8,253 nucleotides of DNA, from NCBI GenBank assembly GCA_964407165.1, contig CAYOUJ010000082.1:1-8253 (forward strand). The letters are read 5' to 3'. The notes beneath the pieces are model-generated. The model was not told the DNA's origin. It saw only the letters and a list, made by a program, of their open reading frames with translations, and searched no databases. Both the position numbers and the translations under genes were made by a program. The stretch is from CAZPKH01 sp964407165 (GTDB lineage: Bacteria > Bacteroidota > Bacteroidia > Bacteroidales > Muribaculaceae). Shown in pieces: positions 1 to 6,104 of the stretch; position 1 is the first letter of the stretch, and every line of letters begins with the position of its first letter.

Positions 1-10
1 AAAAAAAGTG

Positions 11-18
11 TACCTTTG
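11..18 (+). promoter_or_regulatory. Bacteroidetes -7 promoter element for the four-gene operon
   Basis: The octamer TACCTTTG matches the Bacteroidetes sigma-ABfr -7 consensus TAnnTTTG. It lies 37 nt before the ATG at 56, which would give a leader of about 30 nt. The partner -33 TTTG element would fall left of the window edge, so only half of the promoter can be checked. Confidence 0.6.
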
Positions 19-55
19 TCGCAATTATCATATCACTTTTCCAAAGGTATTCACT

Positions 56-541
56 ATGCGCAAGGTTTTGTTCGTTCTGTTTGCATCGCTATTGGCGCTC
101 TCTGCCGCCGCTCAGCTCCCCTCCGTACAGCTCCGCGACATCGAGGGCCGCACCGTCGACACCGCCACGCTGTCGAACGACGGGCGCCCCATCATCATCA
201 GCTTCTGGGCCACTTGGTGCAAGCCATGCCAGCGCGAGCTCAAGGCCATCGCCGAGGTCTACGACGAGTGGCAGGAGGAGACCGGCGTCCGCCTCGTTGC
301 CGTCAGCACCGACGAGGGCCAGAACGTGGCAAAGGTGCGCCCGCTGGTCGACGCCGAGGGGTGGGAATACCAGGTGCTCCTCGACTCCAATGGCGACTTC
401 ATGCGTACGCTCGGCGTGCAGACCATACCCCACGCCCTCATCGTCGACGGCCAAGGCAACATCGTCTGGCAGCACACCGGATACACCGAAGGGGGCGAGC
501 AGGAGATAATCGACGTGGTACGCAAACTCGTCAACCAATAG
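56..541 (+). CDS. TlpA/ResA-like periplasmic thioredoxin-family protein
   Basis: A 161-residue exported thioredoxin-fold protein. Residues 1-19 form a signal peptide (MRK, hydrophobic core, cleavage at about AAA|Q20) that would send it to the periplasm. The active site is FWATWCKPC, with cysteines 55 and 58, and the expected cis-proline follows in TIP (Pro125) before a beta strand. This layout and length fit the TlpA/ResA/AhpC-TSA family, whose members mostly reduce disulfides in exported proteins or in cytochrome c maturation. The substrate here cannot be read from the sequence. An in-frame GTG at 8 exists, but ATG at 56 is preferred because it puts the signal peptide at the N-terminus and leaves the -7 element upstream. 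The next gene starts 3 nt after the stop, so the two are probably cotranscribed. Neighbours with CXXC sites suggest a role in the same redox pathway. Confidence 0.9.
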   Translation: MRKVLFVLFASLLALSAAAQLPSVQLRDIEGRTVDTATLSNDGRPIIISFWATWCKPCQRELKAIAEVYDEWQEETGVRLVAVSTDEGQNVAKVRPLVDAEGWEYQVLLDSNGDFMRTLGVQTIPHALIVDGQGNIVWQHTGYTEGGEQEIIDVVRKLVNQ

Positions 542-544
542 CAA

Positions 545-2212
545 ATGAACAAGACGCTAAAGATATTGCTCCCGGCACTGATGTGCGCGGGGATCGTCAC
601 GGCACAGTCGCCCGGCGACGGCACCGTCAACCGTGTGACCGTCCACGGCTCCGTGCAGGCCGACATACTCATCCCCACCGAAGACGTCACCTACGGCTCA
701 TATAAATATACGGACGACGTCATGGCCAACCTCTACGCCAACGCCGCCCTATACTCGAAGTATGTCGACGCCGGCCTCCGATTCGAGTATCTCGAACATC
801 CGCTCCCCGGCTTTGAGCCTGACTTCAAGGGTTGGGGCGTGCCAAACTTCTGGGTCAAGGGCAAGTACAAGGGCGTCGAGTTGACCCTTGGCGACTTCTA
901 CGAGCAGTTTGGCTCCGGGTTCATCCTACGCAGCTACGAGGAGCGCTCCTTGGGCGTCGACAACCCTCTGCGCGGAGCGCGCGTGACAGTCCGCACAGTC
1001 CCCGGCATGCGCCTGACGGCCCTCGGCGGCGTGCAGCGCGTCTATTGGGACTGGGAGAAGAAAGACATCGACCTCGGCGTCAACTATGAGATAGACCTGC
1101 AGCAGCTCATCAAGCCTATGCAGGCGCACGCCACAAACCTCACCCTCGGCCTGAGCTTCGTCAACAAGCACGAGAAGGACGAGACGGTCATGGTGCCAGG
1201 CACCAACCAGCGCCTCAACCTCCCCTCCAACGTGCAGGCCTGGGACGCCCGCGCCCAGCTCACCCGCGGACCGTGGAGCATCCTCGGCGAGTTTGCCTGG
1301 AAAGGCCAGGACCCCTCGCTCGACAACGACTACACATACGGCAAGGGGACGGCCGTGCTCCTCTCCGGCAGCTACTCCCGCTCGGGCCTCAGCGTGTTCG
1401 TGCAGACCAAGCGCTCGGAGGACTTCTCTTTCCGCAGCCGCCGCTCAATGACCGGCATCTCCTCATACATTAATAATATGCCTCCCTTCGCCTACCAGCA
1501 CACTTACACCCTCGCGGCCATGTACCCCTACGCCACGCAGGCGTCGCCCGGCGAGTGGGCGTTTCAGGGCGCCATGCAATACAAGTTCAAGAAAGGGAGC
1601 GCCCTCGGCGGCAAGTACGGCACCAAGGTGACGCTCAACCTCTCATGGATACGCGGCCTGTCAGGCACCGAGCCGGAGCAGTATCACGGCACATATTACG
1701 GAACGGACGGCCTCAGCTCCAAGTTCTTCGGCATGGGCGAGGGGTATTACCACGACATCAACCTGCAGATAGAGAAGCGGATACTCTCACCTTGGACGCT
1801 CACCTTTATGTACATGAACCAGATGTATAACCAGCAGGTGATGGAGGGCCACGGCGACCGGCATCTGCGCTCAAACATCTTCGTCGCCGACAGCAAGGTG
1901 AAGCTCTCGCGCAAGTGCACGCTCCGCACCGAGCTGCAATATCTGCAGACCCACGGCGACCATGGCGACTGGGTATACGGCCTCGCCGAGCTGTCGGTGC
2001 TCCCCCGCCTGATGTTCTCCGCCTCCGACCAGTGGAACACCGGCGGCGGACAGGGGCACTTCTACATGTTCTCCGTCACCGGCACTTACCGCTCAAACCG
2101 CCTCATGATAGGCTACGGACGCACCCGAGCCGGCTACAACTGCTCCGGCGGTGTCTGCCGCTACGTTCCCGAGACCAAGGGCTTCACCATCAACTACAAC
2201 TACAATTTCTGA
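545..2212 (+). CDS. DUF6029 family protein, probable outer-membrane beta-barrel
   Basis: A 555-residue exported protein that I recognise as the Bacteroidetes DUF6029 family from its pattern through residues about 25-190 (VHGSVQADILIP, LGDFYEQFGSGFILRSYEER). A signal peptide occupies residues 1-20 (cleavage VTA|Q21). The rest is almost entirely alternating polar/aromatic beta strands separated by short turns, and the chain ends in YNYNF. A terminal aromatic strand of this kind is typical of outer-membrane barrels recognised by the BAM complex, so an outer-membrane porin-like location is inferred. Near the C-terminus there is a CX4C pair (Cys533, Cys538) in NCSGGVC. No biochemical function is established for the family that I know of. 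The gene starts 3 nt after the thioredoxin gene and ends 4 nt before the Omp28-family lipoprotein gene, so it is central to the operon. Confidence 0.85.
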   Translation: MNKTLKILLPALMCAGIVTAQSPGDGTVNRVTVHGSVQADILIPTEDVTYGSYKYTDDVMANLYANAALYSKYVDAGLRFEYLEHPLPGFEPDFKGWGVPNFWVKGKYKGVELTLGDFYEQFGSGFILRSYEERSLGVDNPLRGARVTVRTVPGMRLTALGGVQRVYWDWEKKDIDLGVNYEIDLQQLIKPMQAHATNLTLGLSFVNKHEKDETVMVPGTNQRLNLPSNVQAWDARAQLTRGPWSILGEFAWKGQDPSLDNDYTYGKGTAVLLSGSYSRSGLSVFVQTKRSEDFSFRSRRSMTGISSYINNMPPFAYQHTYTLAAMYPYATQASPGEWAFQGAMQYKFKKGSALGGKYGTKVTLNLSWIRGLSGTEPEQYHGTYYGTDGLSSKFFGMGEGYYHDINLQIEKRILSPWTLTFMYMNQMYNQQVMEGHGDRHLRSNIFVADSKVKLSRKCTLRTELQYLQTHGDHGDWVYGLAELSVLPRLMFSASDQWNTGGGQGHFYMFSVTGTYRSNRLMIGYGRTRAGYNCSGGVCRYVPETKGFTINYNYNF

Positions 2213-2216
2213 CCCC

Positions 2217-3047
2217 ATGCGCCTCAGTATAAATACAAAGACTCTGTTACTCTTTAACTTCGCCGCTCTGTCGCTCGCCTCGTGCAGCGACGTGGCCGAC
2301 GACGACCGCTACATCGACCTCCCCGTGGTAGAGGTGCAGCGCTCCGTGCTCGTCGAAGACTTCACCGGCCAGGCATGCGTCAACTGCCCCACGGCCCACG
2401 AATACATCCACAGCCTCGAGGAGCAGTATGGCGATGCCGTCATCGCCGTGAGCATACACGCCGGCGTGCAGAGCGTGCCCTACGACAGCGAGGTGCGCAA
2501 GGGACTCGCCACCCCTGTCGGCGAGATCTACGACGCCGAGGGTGGCATAGCCCCCCACGGCTACCCATCGATAGTGGTCGACTATGACTTCTCAAGCGTC
2601 TATGTCGGCACCGCCACCGAGTGGATCGACGCCGTGCGCACGGCCATGGCGCAGCCCTCCCCTATCCGCCTGGAGGCCACGGCCTCGATGAACGCCGACA
2701 GCTCGTCCATAGAAATCAGTGTGTCAGCCCTTTGCTCGACAGAGTGGACTGGCGTCCTGCAGATGTGGATAGTCGAGGACAGCATCGTCGCACCGCAGCG
2801 CGGCGTCGACGGCCGCAGCGCCTGGACGCAGGAATATGTGCACTCTAACGTGCTCCGCGCCGCCGCCAACGGCACTTACGGCCAGCAGATTACTCTCACG
2901 CCCAACCACACCGGCACATTCACCTGCAACTATCCAATCACCACCGACTGGGAGCGCACATGGGTGCCCGCCAACCTGCGCATCGTGGCCTTCTGCCGCG
3001 ATACCACGGGCGTAATCCAGACAACACGCACTAAAGTAACAAACTAA
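2217..3047 (+). CDS. Omp28-related outer-membrane lipoprotein (thioredoxin-like)
   Basis: A 276-residue lipoprotein. Residues 1-22 form a type II signal peptide with lipobox LASC (lipid-modified Cys23). The following SDVADDD is acid-rich, like the surface-export signals of Bacteroidetes lipoproteins, so outer-leaflet display is possible. Residues about 44-145 are a thioredoxin-like domain: VLVEDFTGQACVNCP carries CXXC (Cys54, Cys57), and GYPSIVVD supplies a cis-proline (Pro117). Residues about 150-276 are a beta-rich tail including the Omp28-type YVHSNVLRAA segment. The family is named after Porphyromonas gingivalis Omp28, and its biochemical role is not settled. ATG 2217 is chosen over the in-frame start at 2151 because only the former gives a clean lipoprotein signal and avoids overlapping the DUF6029 gene. 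The start lies 4 nt after that gene's stop. Confidence 0.85.
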   Translation: MRLSINTKTLLLFNFAALSLASCSDVADDDRYIDLPVVEVQRSVLVEDFTGQACVNCPTAHEYIHSLEEQYGDAVIAVSIHAGVQSVPYDSEVRKGLATPVGEIYDAEGGIAPHGYPSIVVDYDFSSVYVGTATEWIDAVRTAMAQPSPIRLEATASMNADSSSIEISVSALCSTEWTGVLQMWIVEDSIVAPQRGVDGRSAWTQEYVHSNVLRAAANGTYGQQITLTPNHTGTFTCNYPITTDWERTWVPANLRIVAFCRDTTGVIQTTRTKVTN

Positions 3048-3101
3048 ATCGATAACCTCGATAGAAAATCGACCAATTATTAATCTTTTAATCACCAGCT
3101 T

Positions 3102-5489
3102 ATGAAGAAATCGTTACTTCTCATCGCTGCTGTCGCAACGGCCCTCTGCGCCGGTGCACAGAAACCCGTGCTGCAAGCGCAGCCCGTGGCCGTCGACTTC
3201 CCCAACGGCCCCGAAGTGAAAAAGACACCCTCCATGGCCACCGGCTCGGTATGGTTCTCCTACTCCGAAGACCCCTACTACCGGGTAGGCTACCAGGCCG
3301 GTTATTTCCTCGCCGGCGCCATGGAGATCGACGCCGAGACGGCCACCAAGTTTGCCGGCGTGCAAATCGACCGCATCAGCTTCGCCCTGCACAGCCCCAA
3401 CGACTCTACGGCCACCATCTTCATCTCGGAGAGCATCACTGCCGCTCCCGCCATCACCAAGACGGTGGCCATCGCCAACACCGACGAGTGGCAGGAGTTC
3501 ACCTTCGACACCCCCTACACCATCACCGCCGGTAAGCCTGTATATGTAGGTTACATCTATCAGCAGAACACCGCCGACTCCTACCCCGTCTTCATGGACG
3601 GCAACACCACTTCCACCGACCCGGGCGGCCTGCTCGCCATCGGCACCACAGCCGACGGATGCTTCGGCTCGTTCTACGACTACACCTCCAACTACGGCAT
3701 GGTCTGCATCAAGGCGGGCCTGACGGGCGAGTTCAAAGACATCGACGCCACCGTCATCGACATGTACGCCCCCGAGCGCGTCAACGCCGGCAAGGAGTTC
3801 TCCGCCGAGATCGAGCTGCGCAACTTCAGCGCTTCCCCTATCACCACGGCCACCGTTGAGTATACCCTCGACGGGGTGACCAAGACCGTGGAAGCCAACG
3901 CCGAGACGCCCATCGCATTCGGCACCGTCGGCACTGTCACCATCAGCGGCCTGAGCATCGCCTCCGTCTCCACCACCGCCTACACCATGACCGCCAAAGT
4001 CACCAAGGTCAACGGCGCCGACTACGCCCTCGAGCAGGTTTCAGACCAGATTATCTGCACACCCTTCACCGTCGAGCCCAAGATGGTGGTCGAGGAGTTC
4101 ACCTCCACCAAGTGCGGCTACTGCCCCGTGGGCATCGTGGGCATGGAGTTCATGAAGTTCTACTACCCCCGGCAGTTCATCCCCATCGCAGTACACAGCA
4201 CCGGCATGGGCACCGACGAGATGACCTACAAGCCCTACCAGACGGGCATGTATGACTACACCTACTCCTACCCCAGCTGCCTGACCAACCGCAACGTCGA
4301 CTTCGCCACCTATCCCTCCTCCTACTACCTCTACAACAGCTACCTGGATGACATCCAGGGCTCCATCGCTGCCGCCGAGGTGGACATGAAGGCTGAGTGG
4401 TACACCGTCGAGCGCTCCGCCGCCGACATCACCGTCACCTCCAAGTATGACCTCGACTATGCCGCAGCCAACTTCCGCTGGGCTCTGGTCATGACCGAGG
4501 ACTCCGTAGGCCCGTACAGCCAGACCAACTACTACGCCGGCAGCTCCTCCGCCCCCGGCGACTGGGGCAGCATGGGCTCCAGCCAGAGCTGGCTCTATGA
4601 CGACGTGGCCCGCTATATCAGCACCTTCTCCGGCGACGCCTCCTCCGTGCCCGCCGCCATCACCGCCGGCCAGGAGTACACCTACACCACCCGCGTGCCT
4701 GTCTACGACCTCCAGAACGCCTACGGCAACGTGGTCGACGTCAACGCCGACAACATCCACTTCGTGGCTCTGCTGCTCGACGCCACCACGGGCGAGGTTG
4801 TCCAGGCTGTCACTATACCCTCTGCCGACGTGGCCGCCAACACCTCCGGCCTCCACTACCAGCGCCTATACCTCGATGGCGAGTTTGAAAGCTCCTACGT
4901 CATCGGCGACTCCGTTGAGATCGACGCCCGCTCGACCATGGACCTCCCCGTCAGCGTGGCCGTAACCTCCGGCGACGCCACATACGCCGACGGCGTACTG
5001 AAGTTCAACGGCGCCGGCACTGTGGTGATCACCCTGTCGCAGGCCGGTAACGACAACGTGCTGCCCGCTGCCGACGTTACCGTCAGCTTCGTCGTCAAGC
5101 AGGACCAGATCATCACCTGGGATCAGGACCTCAGCCAGTGCGAGGTAGGCCAGAGCTACGAACTCAACGCCACGGCCTCCTCCGGTGGCACCGTCACCTA
5201 CAAGGTGGTTGACGGCTCCGCAGGCCGCATCTCCCTCGGCAAGCTCCGCTTCAGCAAAGAGGGCACCGTCACCCTCCGCGCCTCACAGGCCGGTAACGAC
5301 ACCTACGCCCCCGCCTACCTCGACAAGGTTTGCTCCACCACCGGCGCCGGCATCGAGACCATCACCATCGACGACGTTAAAGATTCCATGGTCTTCGACC
5401 TCGACGGCCGCCAGGTCACCAGCCCGCAGTCGGGCCGCGTCTACATCGTCATCCGCGACTCCCGTGCCGCCAAAGTCCTCGTCAAGTAA
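3102..5489 (+). CDS. Long multidomain Omp28-family secreted protein with C-terminal sorting-like domain
   Basis: A 795-residue exported protein with a signal peptide at 1-19 (CAGA|Q). Its visible modules are an N-terminal beta-sandwich (about 45-207), an Ig/CARDB-like domain (about 212-315), an Omp28 thioredoxin-like domain beginning MVVEEFTSTKCGYCP (Cys338, Cys341; YPS cis-proline 391) and running to about 575, two related Ig-like repeats (about 603-666 and 667-742, each with a SQAGND signature), and a C-terminal domain (about 748-795) with VFDLDGRQV and a final KVLVK. The tail resembles a type IX secretion/Por sorting domain of the degenerate kind common in gut Bacteroidales, so surface delivery is inferred. 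The gene follows the Omp28 lipoprotein after 54 nt. That gap has a weak 5-bp hairpin (3048-3062) but no clear TAnnTTTG promoter, and a strong terminator follows the stop by 21 nt. It is probably the last gene of the operon. The partner or substrate is unknown. Confidence 0.85.
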   Translation: MKKSLLLIAAVATALCAGAQKPVLQAQPVAVDFPNGPEVKKTPSMATGSVWFSYSEDPYYRVGYQAGYFLAGAMEIDAETATKFAGVQIDRISFALHSPNDSTATIFISESITAAPAITKTVAIANTDEWQEFTFDTPYTITAGKPVYVGYIYQQNTADSYPVFMDGNTTSTDPGGLLAIGTTADGCFGSFYDYTSNYGMVCIKAGLTGEFKDIDATVIDMYAPERVNAGKEFSAEIELRNFSASPITTATVEYTLDGVTKTVEANAETPIAFGTVGTVTISGLSIASVSTTAYTMTAKVTKVNGADYALEQVSDQIICTPFTVEPKMVVEEFTSTKCGYCPVGIVGMEFMKFYYPRQFIPIAVHSTGMGTDEMTYKPYQTGMYDYTYSYPSCLTNRNVDFATYPSSYYLYNSYLDDIQGSIAAAEVDMKAEWYTVERSAADITVTSKYDLDYAAANFRWALVMTEDSVGPYSQTNYYAGSSSAPGDWGSMGSSQSWLYDDVARYISTFSGDASSVPAAITAGQEYTYTTRVPVYDLQNAYGNVVDVNADNIHFVALLLDATTGEVVQAVTIPSADVAANTSGLHYQRLYLDGEFESSYVIGDSVEIDARSTMDLPVSVAVTSGDATYADGVLKFNGAGTVVITLSQAGNDNVLPAADVTVSFVVKQDQIITWDQDLSQCEVGQSYELNATASSGGTVTYKVVDGSAGRISLGKLRFSKEGTVTLRASQAGNDTYAPAYLDKVCSTTGAGIETITIDDVKDSMVFDLDGRQVTSPQSGRVYIVIRDSRAAKVLVK

Positions 5490-5510
5490 CCCATCTTAAC
5501 CGCTTATATA

Positions 5511-5540
5511 GCCCCGCGGACCGTGTCCGCGGGGCTTTTA
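5511..5540 (+). terminator. Rho-independent terminator of the Omp28 operon
   Basis: A perfect 11-bp GC-rich stem (5511-5521 with 5525-5535) encloses a 3-nt CGT loop and is followed by a TTTTATATA run. It begins 21 nt after the stop codon at 5489. The stem shares 10 bp with the terminator of the convergent gene at 6047-6071, so it is also the outermost element of the mirrored repeat array. Confidence 0.85.
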
Positions 5541-5547
5541 TATAGGA

Positions 5548-5572
5548 GCGGGGCGGCGCCCTCGCGCCCCGC
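5548..5572. repeat. GC hairpin, left arm of mirrored array
   Basis: GCGGGGCG (5548-5555) pairs with CGCCCCGC (5565-5572) around a 9-nt loop. The right arm has the inverted counterpart at 6009-6033. The flanking sequence TATAGGAGCGGGGCGGC is also shared between the arms, in inverse orientation. Confidence 0.7.
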
Positions 5573-5580
5573 ACGCGGCA

Positions 5581-5680
5581 GGCGTTCAAGAGCGAGTACG
5601 GAGGGCGACCGTCCCCGGCCGCACGCCACGGGCGTTCAAGAGCGAGTACGGAGGGCGGCCGTCCCCGGCCGCACGCCACA
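5581..5680. repeat. Tandem duplication of a 50-bp unit
   Basis: Two head-to-tail 50-bp copies (5581-5630 and 5631-5680) differ at only two positions: A5608 versus G5658, and G5630 versus A5680. Each copy contains the motif GAGTACGGAGGGC and a GCGGCCG / CGGCCGC hairpin with a TCCC loop. The hairpin is perfect in copy 2 (5655-5661 with 5666-5672) and has one mismatch in copy 1. A single related copy lies inverted at about 5977-6005 in the right arm. The reading frames through this block are not credible genes. Confidence 0.9.
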
Positions 5681-5711
5681 AAGGGTGTCTACGCGCCTCA
5701 CATCGCAGACA

Positions 5712-5729
5712 TGGTCGGCTTGCCGACCA
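5712..5729. repeat. Palindrome P1
   Basis: TGGTCGGC and GCCGACCA flank a central TT, giving an 8-bp stem. Its mirror partner P6 has the outer pairs changed (TG/CA here, AT/AT in P6), with base pairing kept in both. Confidence 0.85.
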
Positions 5730-5735
5730 CTTCCA

Positions 5736-5780
5736 GTAGCGCAGTGTGGCGGCATCGGCTTGCCGATGCCTGCCACGCTG
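5736..5780 (+). repeat. REP-like unit: GTAG plus bulged 18-bp hairpin (contains P2)
   Basis: GTAG (5736-5739) and a CG spacer precede a hairpin. The lower stem CAGTGTGGC (5742-5750) pairs with GCCACGCTG (5772-5780) with one G-T wobble. A single unpaired T (5771) follows the upper stem, a 9-bp stem (5751-5759 with 5762-5770) closed by TT. A 5' GTAG or GGAG next to an imperfect hairpin is the known anatomy of REP elements handled by REP-associated tyrosine transposases (RAYTs). Assignment to that class here is by analogy. Confidence 0.65.
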
Positions 5781-5805
5781 GGAAACAGCAGCATAACTCG
5801 CCCAC

Positions 5806-5858
5806 GCATCGGCTTGCCGATGCATTCGAGGGAATTAAACGCATCGGCAAGCCGATGC
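5806..5858. repeat. Central palindrome pair P3 and P4
   Basis: P3 (5806-5823, GCATCGGCTTGCCGATGC) and P4 (5841-5858) are exact reverse complements, so each can fold on itself or pair with the other across the 17-bp spacer at 5824-5840. They lack the extended lower stem and GTAG seen at P2 and P5. Confidence 0.85.
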
Positions 5859-5882
5859 TATTTTTCCAAACCCTTGCTTTCC

Positions 5883-5927
5883 CAGGGTGCGTGGCATCGG
5901 CAAGCCGATGCCCGCACCCTGCGCTAC
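5883..5927 (-). repeat. REP-like unit in inverse orientation (contains P5)
   Basis: Read on the minus strand, this is GTAG (complement of 5924-5927), a CG spacer, then a hairpin. The lower stem is perfect (5883-5891 with 5913-5921), there is one unpaired base (5892), and the upper 9-bp stem (5893-5901 with 5904-5912) is closed by a 2-nt loop. The layout, including the bulge position, matches the unit at 5736-5780, but several stem pairs differ in a compensatory way. Confidence 0.65.
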
Positions 5928-5933
5928 TTGAAC

Positions 5934-5951
5934 ATGTCGGCAAGCCGACAT
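5934..5951. repeat. Palindrome P6
   Basis: ATGTCGGC and GCCGACAT flank a central AA (8-bp stem). This is the inverted counterpart of P1. Confidence 0.85.
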
Positions 5952-5976
5952 TGCTGACGACGTGGGGCGGGGAAGT

Positions 5977-6033
5977 GCGGCCGGGACGGCCGCCCTCCGT
6001 ACTTGTGTGCGGGGCGCGAGGGTGCCGCCCCGC
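5977..6033. repeat. Right-arm copies of the GGCCG hairpin and GC hairpin
   Basis: GCGGCCG (5977-5983) pairs with CGGCCGC (5987-5993) around GGA. It is followed by GCCCTCCGTACTT, the inverse of the GTACGGAGGGC motif in the left tandem units. Next comes GCGGGGCG (6009-6016) pairing with CGCCCCGC (6026-6033). The order is the mirror image of 5548-5680, with one GGCCG unit instead of two. Confidence 0.75.
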
Positions 6034-6036
6034 TCC

Positions 6037-6071
6037 TATAAAGAAAGCCCCGCGGAGAGGGTCCGCGGGGC
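6037..6071 (-). terminator. Rho-independent terminator of the minus-strand lipoprotein gene
   Basis: On the minus strand, a 10-bp stem GCCCCGCGGA / TCCGCGGGGC (6062-6071 with 6047-6056) has a 5-nt loop and is followed by TTTCTTTATA. It starts 33 nt after the stop codon of the minus-strand gene. The stem sequence is the same as in the opposing terminator at 5511-5535. Confidence 0.8.
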
Positions 6072-6104
6072 AGAGGTAGGTAAAATTAGTATTTAGGGAA
6101 GTGT

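Larger units (their letters stand above)
5712..5951. repeat. Mirrored six-palindrome array (large imperfect inverted repeat)
   Basis: Six palindromes share the core TCGGC-NN-GCCGA. P1 is 5712-5729, P2 5751-5770, P3 5806-5823, P4 5841-5858, P5 5893-5912 and P6 5934-5951. The central dinucleotide is TT in P1-P3 and AA in P4-P6, so the two halves are inverted copies. The midpoints of P1/P6, P2/P5 and P3/P4 all fall at 5831.5-5832, and the P1-P2 and P5-P6 centre spacings are both 40 bp. Linker sequence such as GTAGCGCAG and CTGGGAAA is also shared. The spacer between P3 and P4 is 17 bp. This fits a composite of REP/BIME-like intergenic repeats and not coding sequence. Confidence 0.9.

Noticed and set aside
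8..55. Upstream GTG start extending the thioredoxin by 16 residues
   Set aside because: The extension would place non-signal residues before a good signal peptide and would overlap the -7 promoter element.
3048..3101. Internal promoter or terminator between the two Omp28 genes
   Set aside because: Only a 5-bp hairpin (ATCGA/TCGAT) with no following T tract is present, and no TAnnTTTG match is found. The AT-rich stretch looks like a normal Bacteroidetes translation leader.
4041..4856. 271-codon minus-strand open frame inside the long Omp28 gene
   Set aside because: It is a Gly/Val-rich antisense shadow of a high-GC coding region, with no start context and no recognisable family.
5712..5951. 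CRISPR array
   Set aside because: The repeats are short palindromes in two opposite orientations with unequal, partly homologous spacers, and no cas genes are present.
5511..6071. Insertion sequence or integron-like attachment sites
   Set aside because: There is no transposase or integrase frame and no target-site duplication at the borders. The hairpins fit REP-like repeats better.
5482..6079. Several 65-144-codon frames on both strands within the repeat spacer
   Set aside because: They run through terminators, tandem repeats and palindromes, and their repetitive Arg/Pro/Ala/Ser products are translations of the repeats themselves. They overlap one another on both strands.
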